Source of the DNA: RGIG995 sp045652445
GTDB lineage: Bacteria > Bacillota > Clostridia > Oscillospirales > UBA644
Direction of reading: 5' to 3'
Length of the DNA stretch: 64,000 nucleotides
NCBI GenBank assembly: GCA_045652445.1
Contig: JAZRUJ010000028.1
Span: 21,835 to 85,834 of the forward strand
Shown here: positions 24,698 through 33,350 of the stretch, one piece after another
Numbering within the stretch: the stretch's first letter is position 1
Layout of the letters: each line of letters opens with the position of its first letter
Notes under the pieces: generated by a model
Seen by the model: only the letters and a program-made list of their open reading frames with translations
Told to the model about the DNA's origin: nothing
Databases searched by the model: none
Made by a program: the position numbers and the translations under genes

Positions 24698-25993
24698 TTA
24701 TTGCCCGGACACGGTAATTCCTTTTATTTTCACCCAAGGAAGACAAGATGCACCATCGCAAATCCGTTCTTTGGAAAGTGCTACAATATCGAGCATCATC
24801 TTGGCGAGATTCCCGGAAATCATCACTTCACTAACCGCATCACAAATCTCCCCGTTACGAATTTCAAAACTGTTTTTTGCAACCCCGGACATGGTTCCAT
24901 CAGAAGAAGGAGATCCGCCGGAGAAGCGACCTACAATCAGACCATGTTCCACCGAAGAAACCATTTCGTTTAGGGTTTGATCCCCGGCGTCAACGAAATA
25001 GCATCCGCCTCCGGAAACGTTCCGTTTCAGCCCGGTTTTTTTGGCGGCATAACGTCCCAGCATAAAATCTTTCAGAATGCCGTGTTTAATAATTTCCGAA
25101 TTCTGAACCACGTACCCATCGGAAACAAAATAACCGCCTGCCAGATCCTTATTCCGAGGTTGACAAGACCAATTCAGGCAGGACGCAGCCACTTGTTTAT
25201 CCAGATTGTCTTTCCAAAGACTGGTTCCGTCAATGAGTACTTCCCCGGAAAGAAAATTTCCCGCAACGGAACCTAAAATATCCCCGAAACACGAAGGGGT
25301 AAAAATAACGTCACCAACAAATTTTCCGCGAAAAGGTACGGGAGTAATTTGCTTCAAACTGTCTTCGATAATCGTTCGTCCTCCCGCAAGATCAATAAGA
25401 GGAGTATCGGGGCTGTCAAACATGGCACCAAAGTAGTTAAAGGAAGAGGTATTTTCCCCGTCTGTACACATAAACATGGGGGAAAAACTATATGCCCCCT
25501 GTTTTGTCGACAGGCAAATGCCACCGGTTGTACTGTAACAAGATTCACTCAACACGTGATCGATGGAAGCACTGTCTACCGAAACTTGGGGATATTTTTC
25601 TTTTAATTCATCAAAAAACTCCGTGATCCGTTGTAACATCATTTCCGGATTGGGGGTCATAGGACCTTTTTCAAAGGATTCCACGACGATTTCTTCGGGA
25701 AGCCCTTCGGCGGGATCGTCCCGAGAAATCAGGGCGGCATTAACAGCTTCCTTTGCAGCATTTTTCAAGTCTTCTTCTTCAAAAGAGTTGACAGATGCAA
25801 TCCCTTTTTTGCTTCCAACCAAAGCTTTCAGAGAGATCGAAACGTTCCGAACAGTCCGCAGAAGCCCCAATTTTCCCGATTCATAATAGAACTCGGTCTT
25901 TGTCCCTACGGAAGCGGAGCAAATACCGTCGGTAGCACCGGCGGCAACCATATATTCCAAGCACTTTCGAGCGATGGATTCATTGGTATTCAT
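24698..25993 (-). CDS. TldD/PmbA family protein (TldE-type subunit)
   Basis: A 431-residue partner of the metalloprotease TldD; in the TldD/TldE complex this subunit lacks the metal-binding HExxH motif. Features include a middle S-T-T-G-G-I-C-L-S-T-K-Q-G-A-Y region and a C-terminal half with G-G-G-C-Y-F-V-D-A-G, R-F-S-G-G and S-F-E-I-R-N-G-E. TldD/E proteases cleave unfolded or leader peptides, for example in microcin B17 maturation and in CcdA turnover. It begins 1 base after the tldD stop, so the two are coupled. I see no peptide-modification cluster beside them. Confidence 0.9.
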   Translation of the reverse strand: MNTNESIARKCLEYMVAAGATDGICSASVGTKTEFYYESGKLGLLRTVRNVSISLKALVGSKKGIASVNSFEEEDLKNAAKEAVNAALISRDDPAEGLPEEIVVESFEKGPMTPNPEMMLQRITEFFDELKEKYPQVSVDSASIDHVLSESCYSTTGGICLSTKQGAYSFSPMFMCTDGENTSSFNYFGAMFDSPDTPLIDLAGGRTIIEDSLKQITPVPFRGKFVGDVIFTPSCFGDILGSVAGNFLSGEVLIDGTSLWKDNLDKQVAASCLNWSCQPRNKDLAGGYFVSDGYVVQNSEIIKHGILKDFMLGRYAAKKTGLKRNVSGGGCYFVDAGDQTLNEMVSSVEHGLIVGRFSGGSPSSDGTMSGVAKNSFEIRNGEICDAVSEVMISGNLAKMMLDIVALSKERICDGASCLPWVKIKGITVSGQ

Positions 25994-25994
25994 A

Positions 25995-27368
25995 TTAGTT
26001 TCCCCCTACGTTCATTTCACATTTGACGTGAGGACCGCCCATTCCCACAGGGAATGGCTGTTTTTTTCCGCACATCCCGGAATTGAGCCAAACCATTTCA
26101 TCGGAAATCATATCTACTGTTTTCAAAACGTCAAAGGCCACGCCGGAAACGGTGGTGTCTCGAATGGCTCTTCCGAGTTTTCCGTTCTTGATTTCGTATC
26201 CCATGGTCACACCGAACATAAACTCACCGGTGGAGTCCGCTTGTCCGTTGCCGGTTGCAGTAAAATAATATCCGTCGTCGATAGAAGAAATCATTTCATC
26301 CAGGGTGTTATTCCCCGGAAGAATGGCAGTATTTCGCATCCGAATCAACGGTTCGTCGGCAAAGGAAAACGCCAGTGCATTTCCGGTAGCAACATCTCCG
26401 TACCGGGCGGCAGTGGCACGGTTGTGCATCCAGCCGGTTAACATGCCGTTTTCAATTAAAACCGCGTCTTTGGCAAGGGTTCCTTCATCATCCACATAAA
26501 TAGGGGTAGGCAAAACCAATCCGTTATAAGTGTTCGCAAAGTCCGTCAACGTAACAATCGGTGAAGCGACTTCTTTTCCCCGACAAGGGCCCGCAACCGA
26601 ACCGCTAATTACAAAATCCGCTTCCGCCGTATGCCCCACCGCTTCGTGAGCAAGAATTCCTGACAATTCTGGAGAAATCACGCAGGTCTTTCGCCCAGCT
26701 TGGGCAAAAATCCCGTCTCTTTTTTGCATCAACTCATCCACCAATGCATCTAATTTCCCATGCAAATCGACAGGTCTAGAAAAATGATCTGCAAACAATC
26801 CGGAACCACCAAAAATGCCGTATCGTTCTACCGGAGATCCGTCGGATGTCAACGCAGTCAGGGAAACAATTATATTACTGCGAGGCAAAAAGGAATAAGA
26901 ATAGACCCCGTCGCCGGTTTTCAATTCTTTTTCCAAAGAAAGACAAGAACAAATGACTCGACGGGAAACCAGATTTTGATTTTTCTTTAAATAATCATCG
27001 ATTTCCCCAAGAAAATCCAAAATTTCCTTTTGAGAAACCGTATCTTCCCTCCACACACCTTCATAGCAAGCTGTCTGTCGAACAGGAAGACTGATCTCGT
27101 CGGAAGGGAGGCGATCGGCAAGAAACGTGGCATTATCGGATGCTTGTTTTAAAACTCTCTCCGCAGACGAAAGATCTAATTCCGGAGCCGAAGCAAATCC
27201 GCAACGGCCGGCTCGAAGAACTCGGGCATTAATTCCGCGTTGTTGCCCATTGGAATTTCCCATTACGTCACCGTTTAAAAGAGAAACTCGACGCTCCCGA
27301 TTGCATTGACGACGAACTTCTACTTCTGCAGAAAATCCCGACAAAGATTTAAAAGAATCTTTAAACAT
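25995..27368 (-). CDS. tldD: TldD-type metalloprotease
   Basis: A 457-residue protease subunit. It has the zinc motif H-E-A-V-G-H-x-x-E in the middle of the protein (G-I-L-A-H-E-A-V-G-H-T-A-E-A-D) and the C-terminal M-C-G-K-K-Q segment, whose Cys is the further zinc ligand in TldD. It also has the family's F-G-V-T-M-G-Y-E-I-K-N-G-K. It forms a heterodimer with the TldE-like product of the next gene. Upstream by 14 bases is an ECF-transporter substrate component, making a three-gene unit. Confidence 0.93.
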   Translation of the reverse strand: MFKDSFKSLSGFSAEVEVRRQCNRERRVSLLNGDVMGNSNGQQRGINARVLRAGRCGFASAPELDLSSAERVLKQASDNATFLADRLPSDEISLPVRQTACYEGVWREDTVSQKEILDFLGEIDDYLKKNQNLVSRRVICSCLSLEKELKTGDGVYSYSFLPRSNIIVSLTALTSDGSPVERYGIFGGSGLFADHFSRPVDLHGKLDALVDELMQKRDGIFAQAGRKTCVISPELSGILAHEAVGHTAEADFVISGSVAGPCRGKEVASPIVTLTDFANTYNGLVLPTPIYVDDEGTLAKDAVLIENGMLTGWMHNRATAARYGDVATGNALAFSFADEPLIRMRNTAILPGNNTLDEMISSIDDGYYFTATGNGQADSTGEFMFGVTMGYEIKNGKLGRAIRDTTVSGVAFDVLKTVDMISDEMVWLNSGMCGKKQPFPVGMGGPHVKCEMNVGGN

Positions 27369-27382
27369 AATTGTACCTCATT

Positions 27383-27976
27383 TCATAACTTCCCTTTGAG
27401 CCAAGGAGAAAGTCTCTTATAAATCAACATGGTAATTCCTGTCGCCACAACACCTTTGACTAACGTTAAGGGCAGATTGAAAATCAGCAATGCTTCCCAC
27501 AACGTATCCGCGGAAGGAAGAATTACCGTATACATTCCCACGATTGCCCCCATGGGAATTCCCAAAGCGGCAGAAAATAGAGGATAACCAACAAAATAGT
27601 TGTAAATTACACTGACAATTCCAGAAGACACCGTTCCGGCAACCGAGCCGAGCAACGCAGTTTTGCGGTTTTTGTTCCGATGATAGATCAATCCGGCGGG
27701 AATCACAAACAACGCCCCGATGACGAAGTTATTCAGTTCCCCTACACCGGCAGTACTGGTAGAAAATAAGTGTAAAAGATTTTTCAACAAACAAACCAAC
27801 GCCCCATGCCATGGAGAGACGGCAAAAGAAACAATTAAAGCGGGAAAGTCAGAAAAATCAAATTTTAAAAATGCGGGAAGAATCGGAAGACCGATTTGTA
27901 TGTACATCAACACGGCAGAAACGCCCGAAAACACGGCGGTCACAACCAAATTGCGAAGAGATTTTTTTTGCTTCAT
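27383..27976 (-). CDS. ECF transporter S component (RibU-like)
   Basis: A 197-residue membrane protein with six predicted helices that captures a vitamin for an energy-coupling-factor importer. The N-terminal A-V-F-S-G-V-S-A-V-L and K-F-D-F-S-D-F-P-A-L segments and L-K-N-L-L-H-L-F-S-T-S-T-A-G-V-G-E resemble riboflavin-type RibU proteins. I see no FMN riboswitch: its consensus promoter lies only about 50 bases upstream. Substrate assignment is therefore tentative. I chose the ATG at 27976 after AGAGAGG. It shares a transcript with tldD/tldE. Confidence 0.8.
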   Translation of the reverse strand: MKQKKSLRNLVVTAVFSGVSAVLMYIQIGLPILPAFLKFDFSDFPALIVSFAVSPWHGALVCLLKNLLHLFSTSTAGVGELNNFVIGALFVIPAGLIYHRNKNRKTALLGSVAGTVSSGIVSVIYNYFVGYPLFSAALGIPMGAIVGMYTVILPSADTLWEALLIFNLPLTLVKGVVATGITMLIYKRLSPWLKGKL

Positions 27977-28023
27977 GATGAACCTCTCTTTCAGTTTCTC
28001 CACAAAAAAAATGTATATACCAT

Positions 28024-28052
28024 ATTATACTATAAAGTGGGGATAAAATCAA
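28024..28052 (-). promoter_or_regulatory. promoter of the ECF S component-tldD-tldE unit
   Basis: On the - strand TTGATT (28052-28047), 17 bases, TATAAT (28029-28024). Confidence 0.75.
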
Positions 28053-28163
28053 GAGAGCAAGGCAAATTTCTTAAAAATTTCACGGAAAAACAAAAAGGTT
28101 GAAAGTACAATTTAAAAAATTAAAAAAAATGATAATTCATACAAAAAAAATTAAAAACAACTC

Positions 28164-28192
28164 TTGACAAAAACCGAAAAAAGTTATATAAT
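28164..28192 (+). promoter_or_regulatory. consensus promoter of the CofE-like/GMP synthase operon
   Basis: TTGACA at 28164-28169, 17 bases, TATAAT at 28187-28192. The leader of about 105 bases contains a CACATTCT...AGAATGTG hairpin (28211-28244) with no T-run. No known riboswitch is recognised. Confidence 0.85.
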
Positions 28193-28304
28193 ATACTGTG
28201 TATTTCTTTGCACATTCTCTGTATGGTTTGAAAGAATGTGGGAAATAATCTTTATGCGTATCACCTTGTTTAATTTTCGATACAAGAAGGATGGGAAAAA
28301 ATTT

Positions 28305-29507
28305 ATGAACAACAAAGAACGCAGAGTCGGAACCGTTTCCAGAGGCATCCGTTGCCCCATTATCCGGGAAGGTGACGATCTTGCCTCTCTCGTAACGGAT
28401 AGCGTTTTGGAAGCCGCAGAAATCGAAGGATTCGAATTGCGAGACAGAGACGTTATTGCTATGACCGAATCTATCGTTGCACGGGCACAGGGAAACTATG
28501 CAAGTGTAGACGATATTGCAGCTGATGTAAAAGCAAAATTGGGCGGGGAAACTGTTGGGGTCATCTTCCCCATTCTTTCCCGGAACCGGTTTGCCATCTG
28601 TCTGCGTGGGATCGCAAAGGGCGTTAAGAAAGTCGTTCTTATGCTCAGCTATCCCTCTGATGAAGTAGGAAATGAACTGGTCAGTTTGGACAAGATTGAT
28701 GAAGCGGGTATTAACCCCTACAGCGACGTTCTCACCGAAGCTCAATATCGGGAACTGTTCGGCGAAAACAAACACGAATTTACCGGCGTAGACTACGTTC
28801 AGTACTACGGTGATTTGATTCGCGAAATGGGTGCGGAAGCTGAAATTATTTTTGCAAACCAAGCAAAAACCATCCTTAAATACACCGATTGCGTCCTGAA
28901 CTGTGATATTCACACTCGTGCCCGCACCAAACGTATTCTGCTTGCCAATGGTGCAAAGGTTGTTTGCGGATTGGACGACATTTTGAACAAGCCTGTGAAC
29001 GGAAGCGGATGCAACGAACGATACGGTCTTCTCGGCTCGAACAAGTCTACAGAAGATAAGATCAAACTGTTCCCCCGGGAATGCAAGGATTTGGTTTTGG
29101 ATATTCAGGATCGTGTACAAAAAGCCACCGGAAAACACGTGGAAGTTATGGTCTACGGCGACGGTGCATTTAAAGATCCTCAAGGTAAAATTTGGGAATT
29201 GGCAGATCCCGTGGTCTCCCCTGCCTTTACCGACGGTTTGATTGGGACTCCCAACGAACTGAAGCTGAAATATCTTGCCGACAATGATTATAAGGATCTC
29301 TCCGGTGAAGAATTGAAAAAAGCCATTTCCGAAAGCATCAAGGCCAAAGACGGCAGCAGTTTGGTGGGCAACATGGCAGCACAAGGAACCACCCCCCGTC
29401 AACTGACTGACCTGATCGGTTCTCTCTGCGACCTGACCAGCGGTTCCGGAGACAAAGGGACTCCCGTTATTTTGGTTCAGGGTTATTTTGACAACTACAC
29501 CAACTGA
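28305..29507 (+). CDS. coenzyme F420-0:L-glutamate ligase-like protein (CofE family)
   Basis: A 400-residue member of the F420_ligase family, which joins glutamate to F420-0 by a gamma-glutamyl bond. Features include an R-D-V-I-A-M-T-E-S-I-V-A-R segment, L-S-R-N-R-F, and D-C-V-L-N-C-D-I-H-T-R-A-R-T. The C-terminal part has V-M-V-Y-G-D-G-A-F-K-D-P, V-V-S-P-A-F-T-D-G-L and G-T-T-P-R-Q. Clostridia generally lack F420, so these homologs probably add glutamate to, or otherwise ligate, another acceptor. I chose the ATG at 28305; longer frames start within the leader. It is cotranscribed with a GMP-synthase ATPase gene 28 bases downstream. Confidence 0.78.
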   Translation: MNNKERRVGTVSRGIRCPIIREGDDLASLVTDSVLEAAEIEGFELRDRDVIAMTESIVARAQGNYASVDDIAADVKAKLGGETVGVIFPILSRNRFAICLRGIAKGVKKVVLMLSYPSDEVGNELVSLDKIDEAGINPYSDVLTEAQYRELFGENKHEFTGVDYVQYYGDLIREMGAEAEIIFANQAKTILKYTDCVLNCDIHTRARTKRILLANGAKVVCGLDDILNKPVNGSGCNERYGLLGSNKSTEDKIKLFPRECKDLVLDIQDRVQKATGKHVEVMVYGDGAFKDPQGKIWELADPVVSPAFTDGLIGTPNELKLKYLADNDYKDLSGEELKKAISESIKAKDGSSLVGNMAAQGTTPRQLTDLIGSLCDLTSGSGDKGTPVILVQGYFDNYTN

Positions 29508-29535
29508 TTGATTCGCACATAGGAAGGATAAAAAT

Positions 29536-30537
29536 ATGGATACGAACAGACGTCCCGACACTATGCTCCGCATTACGACCAAAGAATTGGCAGATGCCTT
29601 TATTGCAGAACAGGTCAAGGAAATTCAAGCCCAAGTCGGCGATAAAAAAGTACTTTTGGCCCTCTCCGGCGGGGTCGACTCTTCCGTCGTTGCAGCTCTT
29701 TTGATTAAAGCAATTGGAAAACAGTTAGTTTGCGTTCACGTAAATCATGGTTTGATGCGTAAAAACGAGTCTGAAAACGTTATTAAACTGTTCCAGGACG
29801 GTTTGGATGCAAACTTGGTCTACGTCGATGCTACCGATCGGTTTTTAAACCTGTTGGCAAACGTTGCCGATCCCGAACAAAAACGGAAAATCATCGGGAA
29901 AGAATTTATTGAAGTTTTCGCAGACGAAGCCCGCAAATTGGAAGGCATTTCCTATCTTGCACAAGGCACCATTTACCCCGATATTTTGGAATCTATCAAA
30001 CAAGCAGAAGGCAAAAAAGCCGTTAAATCCCATCACAACGTAGGCGGACTTCCCGAAGATCTGCAATTTGAATTGGTAGAACCCCTCAAATTGCTCTTTA
30101 AAGACGAAGTTCGTGTTGTTGGCGAAGCTCTCGGTCTGCCCCATGCCATGGTATACCGTCAACCCTTCCCCGGTCCCGGTTTGGGTGTCCGTTGCTTGGG
30201 TGCCATCACCCGGGACAGACTCCACGCTCTGCGGGAAGCTGACGCGATTTTAAGAGAAGAATTTGACAACTGCGGTCTTGCAGAAAAGGTTTGGCAGTAT
30301 TTTGTTGTCGTTCCTGATATTAAGAGTGTAGGTGTCCGTGACGAAAGCCGTTACGAAGGTTGGCCCGCCATCATTCGTGCCGTCAACACCACCGATGCAA
30401 TGTCCGCAACCATCGAAGAAATCCCCTACGAAGTTCTTCACAAAATCACCAATCGCATCACCCACGAAGTCGAAGGTATCAACCGCGTACTTATGGACCT
30501 CACTCCGAAGCCCGTCGGCACCATCGAGTGGGAATAA
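29536..30537 (+). CDS. GMP synthase ATP-pyrophosphatase subunit, lacking the glutaminase domain
   Basis: A 333-residue protein matching only the C-terminal two thirds of usual GuaA (about 510-525 residues). It has the PP-loop A-L-S-G-G-V-D-S-S near residue 44, Q-G-T-I-Y-P-D, and K-S-H-H-N-V-G-G-L. Further on are R-Q-P-F-P-G-P-G-L-G-V-R and the terminal dimerisation domain ending K-P-V-G-T-I-E-W-E. It converts XMP to GMP with ATP and ammonia. The N-terminal glutamine amidotransferase domain is absent here, and no separate GuaAa gene is in the window. This is the split GuaAa/GuaAb arrangement known best from archaea. A strong terminator follows. Confidence 0.9.
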   Translation: MDTNRRPDTMLRITTKELADAFIAEQVKEIQAQVGDKKVLLALSGGVDSSVVAALLIKAIGKQLVCVHVNHGLMRKNESENVIKLFQDGLDANLVYVDATDRFLNLLANVADPEQKRKIIGKEFIEVFADEARKLEGISYLAQGTIYPDILESIKQAEGKKAVKSHHNVGGLPEDLQFELVEPLKLLFKDEVRVVGEALGLPHAMVYRQPFPGPGLGVRCLGAITRDRLHALREADAILREEFDNCGLAEKVWQYFVVVPDIKSVGVRDESRYEGWPAIIRAVNTTDAMSATIEEIPYEVLHKITNRITHEVEGINRVLMDLTPKPVGTIEWE

Positions 30538-30581
30538 GTTGGATGTCTTAGCAAATCTTTTTTATCCTATTTAGGGTAAAA

Positions 30582-30699
30582 TTCTTTATCCTTTGAATTA
30601 AAAAACATAAAGACCTTGTTCGAATGAACAAGGTCTTTTTTTCTATAAAACATTCTCGCAAAGAAATCCCTTTGAGTAGAAAAAGGAAGGACAAATCCT
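30582..30699 (+). repeat. left copy of imperfect direct repeat flanking the catabolic island
   Basis: It shares with 37215-37350 the ordered blocks TTTATCCTTTGAAT, AAAGACCTTGTTC-N4-GAACAAGGTCTTTTTT, TCGCAAAG, CCCTTTG and TAGAAAAAGGAAGGA. The second block is also a working terminator for the GMP-synthase operon. Confidence 0.7.
30609..30643 (+). terminator. terminator of the GMP synthase operon
   Basis: AAAGACCTTGTTC / GAACAAGGTCTTT perfect 13-bp stem, loop GAAT, then TTTTTC. The same stem recurs at 37234-37268. Confidence 0.9.
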
Positions 30700-30800
30700 T
30701 CGTCTTTTTCCTCATCTTCTTTCTCACAAAAGAAGATAACATTTCTTTGATTTGTAACAATAAATGCTTTGTATGTTGATATTTCCTTGGCATACAATCG

Positions 30801-30846
30801 CCCCCTTGATATGGTATATTCATTCTACCACATCAAGGGGGTTTTT
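30801..30846 (+). terminator. strong hairpin at the island edge
   Basis: CCCCCTTGAT...ATCAAGGGGG with an inner GGT/ACC pair, then TTTTTG on the + strand. On the - strand its right-hand part places AAGGGGG just before an ATG (30793), so it could instead mask a ribosome-binding site there. Confidence 0.6.
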
Positions 30847-30894
30847 GTCTATTGTCCGTTTTTAACGGATTTGTTCATTTGCGGGATGTTTATT

Positions 30895-31725
30895 TTAACT
30901 GTTCTTTCGAAATTGTAGGGGCGTCACGCCCATCTGCTTTTTAAAGGCACGGATGAAATAGTTATAATCGGGGAATCCCAGCTCGGCGGCAATCACCGTA
31001 ATGGGTACATTGGTCTCCCGCAATGCCTCAAGAGACATTTGGATTCGTTTATTCAAAATATACTTTCCGATGGTCGTGCCAAACTCTTCCTCGAACAGAC
31101 GGTAAAGGGCATTCTTGGAAAGAAAGAATTTTCGACAAATCTCCTCCACGTACAACTTTTCCTTGATGTGTTCGAGAATATACTGCTCGATCTTGATGGA
31201 AAGCATACTGCGATGATGGCGAATCAGACTGTCGTCCCAAAAATTCTTAATGAGGATCAAGAGAATTTTTTGAAGGGCGTTGAATTTCTCGGTGGACACC
31301 ACGGGAATTTCCTCGTAAAGCTTGAGCATGGGCTCACGGTCAAGCTCGTAAATCTCAAGCGCCTTTCCCACCTTTTTTACCGACGAATAGGTCTCCCCTT
31401 CATCGCGAAACTGACCGATCTGCATAAAGGCGATCAACGTGTCCTCGTAGATTACAGGCATGACGGTTTCCATCAAACCTGCATGGCAAGTATAAGAGAT
31501 CGTCGTTCTGCTTTTTGCCGCCTCCTTCATGTGCGCAAGATTGGAACGATTGCAATTCTTTTTACGCTCGCCATCCTCTCGGATTCTCATGCAATAATTC
31601 GAGTACGTAGGGGAGGTTGCCACTATATTCATCTCGGAATCGTAAAAGGTTACGGCGATTCCCGTGGCAATATAAAAGTCAAATAAAAGCCGCTTGATTT
31701 TTTCAATATTAAAAATGTAATTCAT
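30895..31725 (-). CDS. AraC-family regulator with PocR ligand-binding domain
   Basis: A 276-residue regulator. Residues about 1-155 form a PocR-type sensor (I-A-V-T-F-Y-D, spaced Cys residues and the hallmark C-H-A-G-L-M-E). Residues about 175-276 form a double helix-turn-helix AraC domain (Y-V-E-E-I-C-R-K-F-F-L-S-K-N-A-L-Y-R-L-F, and L-G-F-P-D-Y-N-Y-F-I-R-A-F-K-K). It is divergent from the six-gene catabolic operon and is its likely activator. Codon use is GAG-rich like that operon. The start is ATG 31725: a consensus promoter places the predicted 5' end of the mRNA at or within a base or two of this ATG, and no ribosome-binding site is present. Confidence 0.9.
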   Translation of the reverse strand: MNYIFNIEKIKRLLFDFYIATGIAVTFYDSEMNIVATSPTYSNYCMRIREDGERKKNCNRSNLAHMKEAAKSRTTISYTCHAGLMETVMPVIYEDTLIAFMQIGQFRDEGETYSSVKKVGKALEIYELDREPMLKLYEEIPVVSTEKFNALQKILLILIKNFWDDSLIRHHRSMLSIKIEQYILEHIKEKLYVEEICRKFFLSKNALYRLFEEEFGTTIGKYILNKRIQMSLEALRETNVPITVIAAELGFPDYNYFIRAFKKQMGVTPLQFRKNS

Positions 31726-31731
31726 ATTTTT

Positions 31732-31760
31732 ATTATAACACAAGCTCAAAAAAATGTCAA
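31732..31760 (-). promoter_or_regulatory. consensus promoter of the AraC/PocR gene, giving a leaderless mRNA
   Basis: On the - strand TTGACA (31760-31755), 17 bases, TATAAT (31737-31732). The start codon is only 6 bases past the -10 box. Confidence 0.75.
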
Positions 31761-31869
31761 TAGTTTTCTATTCGGGAAAATAATGCTACTTTTCAAAACA
31801 AAATAGGCTATCAATTTTTTTCTCATTTTGTTATGATATATTTAGTAAACAAAGATAGGAAGATTGATC

Positions 31870-32532
31870 ATGGAAATTCAAACGATTCTTCGCGCCGTTG
31901 CGAAAGCATACCGAGATTTTGCCCATGCCTTTTCTCCGGAAAAAAATACTGATGCTCTTTTTTTCGCCTTTGAGCATTCCCTTCTTGAAAGCCTTGGCGA
32001 ATGCGAAATCGTATATGACTACATCTGGGGTCGGGATACTTTAAATGTGGACGGTGTAACCAAAAGTTATCTTCCGCGAACAGGCGACACGCTGATTATG
32101 GATATTAGCGTCGGCATTGACGATGTCTTTTGCGACGTATGCCGAACTTATTTTGTAGGAGAACCCTCCGAGAAGCAAAAACAAGCTTACCAAACGGTGT
32201 TGGATTCCCTTCGGGCAGGTCATCATGCCTTGCGTGCCGGTGCGAAAGCTTCCGAAATCTACCACGCGGTCAATTCCGTTTATCAAAAAGAGGGCAAGGA
32301 GTTGATCCATCACGCGGGACACAGAATTGGGGAAAAACCATTACTGCAACCTCAATTTTTACCCGAAAACGATACCCCGCTCGCGGAAGGAAGCATCTAC
32401 ACGGTGGAATCGGGACTTTACGAGGACTTTGGCATTCGCCTTGAAAACGATTTTTTGATCGAAAAAACGGGAGCGGTTGATCTTTTCGAAGATCTTCTTC
32501 CCTTGGATATGAAGGAGTATATACTGAGATGA
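31870..32532 (+). CDS. M24-family metallopeptidase-like protein (creatinase/aminopeptidase fold)
   Basis: A 220-residue pita-bread-fold protein without the N-terminal domain of full-length prolidases. Candidate metal ligands appear in order: D in I-M-D-I-S-V-G, D in F-C-D-V-C-R-T, H in H-H-A-G-H-R-I-G, E in Y-T-V-E-S-G and E in R-L-E-N-D-F. The family cleaves Xaa-Pro peptides or C-N bonds in creatine-like substrates. Here, in a sugar-acid operon, the substrate is unknown and a C-N or amide hydrolase role is possible. The ATG at 31870 follows AGGAAG. Its stop overlaps the aldolase start by 4 bases. Confidence 0.82.
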   Translation: MEIQTILRAVAKAYRDFAHAFSPEKNTDALFFAFEHSLLESLGECEIVYDYIWGRDTLNVDGVTKSYLPRTGDTLIMDISVGIDDVFCDVCRTYFVGEPSEKQKQAYQTVLDSLRAGHHALRAGAKASEIYHAVNSVYQKEGKELIHHAGHRIGEKPLLQPQFLPENDTPLAEGSIYTVESGLYEDFGIRLENDFLIEKTGAVDLFEDLLPLDMKEYILR

Positions 32533-33350
32533 GTAAATTATTAACAGGTCCTTTTGCCGTTTTGATGACCCCCTTTGTTGGAACAAAGATCGACGAGGAA
32601 GCCTTTGTAGCACAGATCAAGCTGGCAAACGAAAGCGACATTTCCGGATTTGTAACCAACGGAAGCACGGCAGAGTACATTCAGCTTTCTCTTGAAGAGC
32701 AGATGCGAGTATCCGAGCTGACCGCCAAGGAAAAAGCAAAGAACAAAAAACTGATTGTCAGTGCATGCACAGGTAATCTTGCCGATACGGTTAAGCTTTG
32801 CCGTCACGCGGGAAGCATTGGTGCCGATGCGGTGCTGGTTTGTCCTCCCTACTATTTCAAGTATCCTACAAAGGAGCGGGAGGAGTATTTCAAGCGCGTG
32901 GCAGATCTCTCTCCCGTTCCTGTGGTCCTCTACAGCGTTCCATTCTTCACGCAGGAGATTGAGCTGGACGTGGTATTCCGTCTTTTTGAGCATAAAAACA
33001 TTGTGGGAATCAAAGACAGCAGTGCCAACATGAAACGTCTGTTGCACATGGCAGAGTATACCGACGGCAAGGACATTTCGATTATGACGGGTACGGACGA
33101 TATTCTGATCTCCGCACTTGTAGGCGGTTGTGCAGGAAGCCTAACGGCATTTGCCGCCATATATCCCCACCAGATCGCGGCACTTTACGCGGCGGTTGCC
33201 AAAGGAGATCTGAAAACGGCAAAGGAGATCCAATACTCGATGATGCCCAAGCTTCGCGAGGCGGATTCCCAAACCTTCCCCAGAGGCTACAAAAAATTAA
33301 TGGCAGAAGCCGTAGGCTTCGCCTTCGGTGACAAGGAGGTATCCGAGTGA
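32529..33350 (+). CDS. dihydrodipicolinate synthase/N-acetylneuraminate lyase family aldolase
   Basis: A 273-residue class I aldolase barrel. Schiff-base K162 lies in G-I-K-D-S-S, catalytic Y135 in L-Y-S-V-P, and the carboxylate-binding loop is G-S-T-A-E-Y. DapA itself sits in lysine operons; here the company of a dehydratase and a dehydrogenase favours a 2-keto-3-deoxy sugar acid aldolase (releasing pyruvate) or a dehydratase-type relative. The start and stop overlap the neighbouring genes by 4 bases each, so it is tightly coupled within the island operon. Confidence 0.88.
   Translation: MSKLLTGPFAVLMTPFVGTKIDEEAFVAQIKLANESDISGFVTNGSTAEYIQLSLEEQMRVSELTAKEKAKNKKLIVSACTGNLADTVKLCRHAGSIGADAVLVCPPYYFKYPTKEREEYFKRVADLSPVPVVLYSVPFFTQEIELDVVFRLFEHKNIVGIKDSSANMKRLLHMAEYTDGKDISIMTGTDDILISALVGGCAGSLTAFAAIYPHQIAALYAAVAKGDLKTAKEIQYSMMPKLREADSQTFPRGYKKLMAEAVGFAFGDKEVSE

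Noticed and set aside
24698..27368. RiPP or microcin cluster around tldD/tldE
   Set aside because: No precursor peptide, cyclodehydratase or exporter is adjacent; the partner is an ECF transporter component.
27977..28137. FMN riboswitch upstream of the RibU-like gene
   Set aside because: The predicted leader is only about 50 bases, with none of the conserved FMN-aptamer segments.
30567..30797. 76-codon - strand frame overlapping the repeat and terminator
   Set aside because: It runs through the terminator hairpin and repeat, has no ribosome-binding site of its own and no recognisable family.
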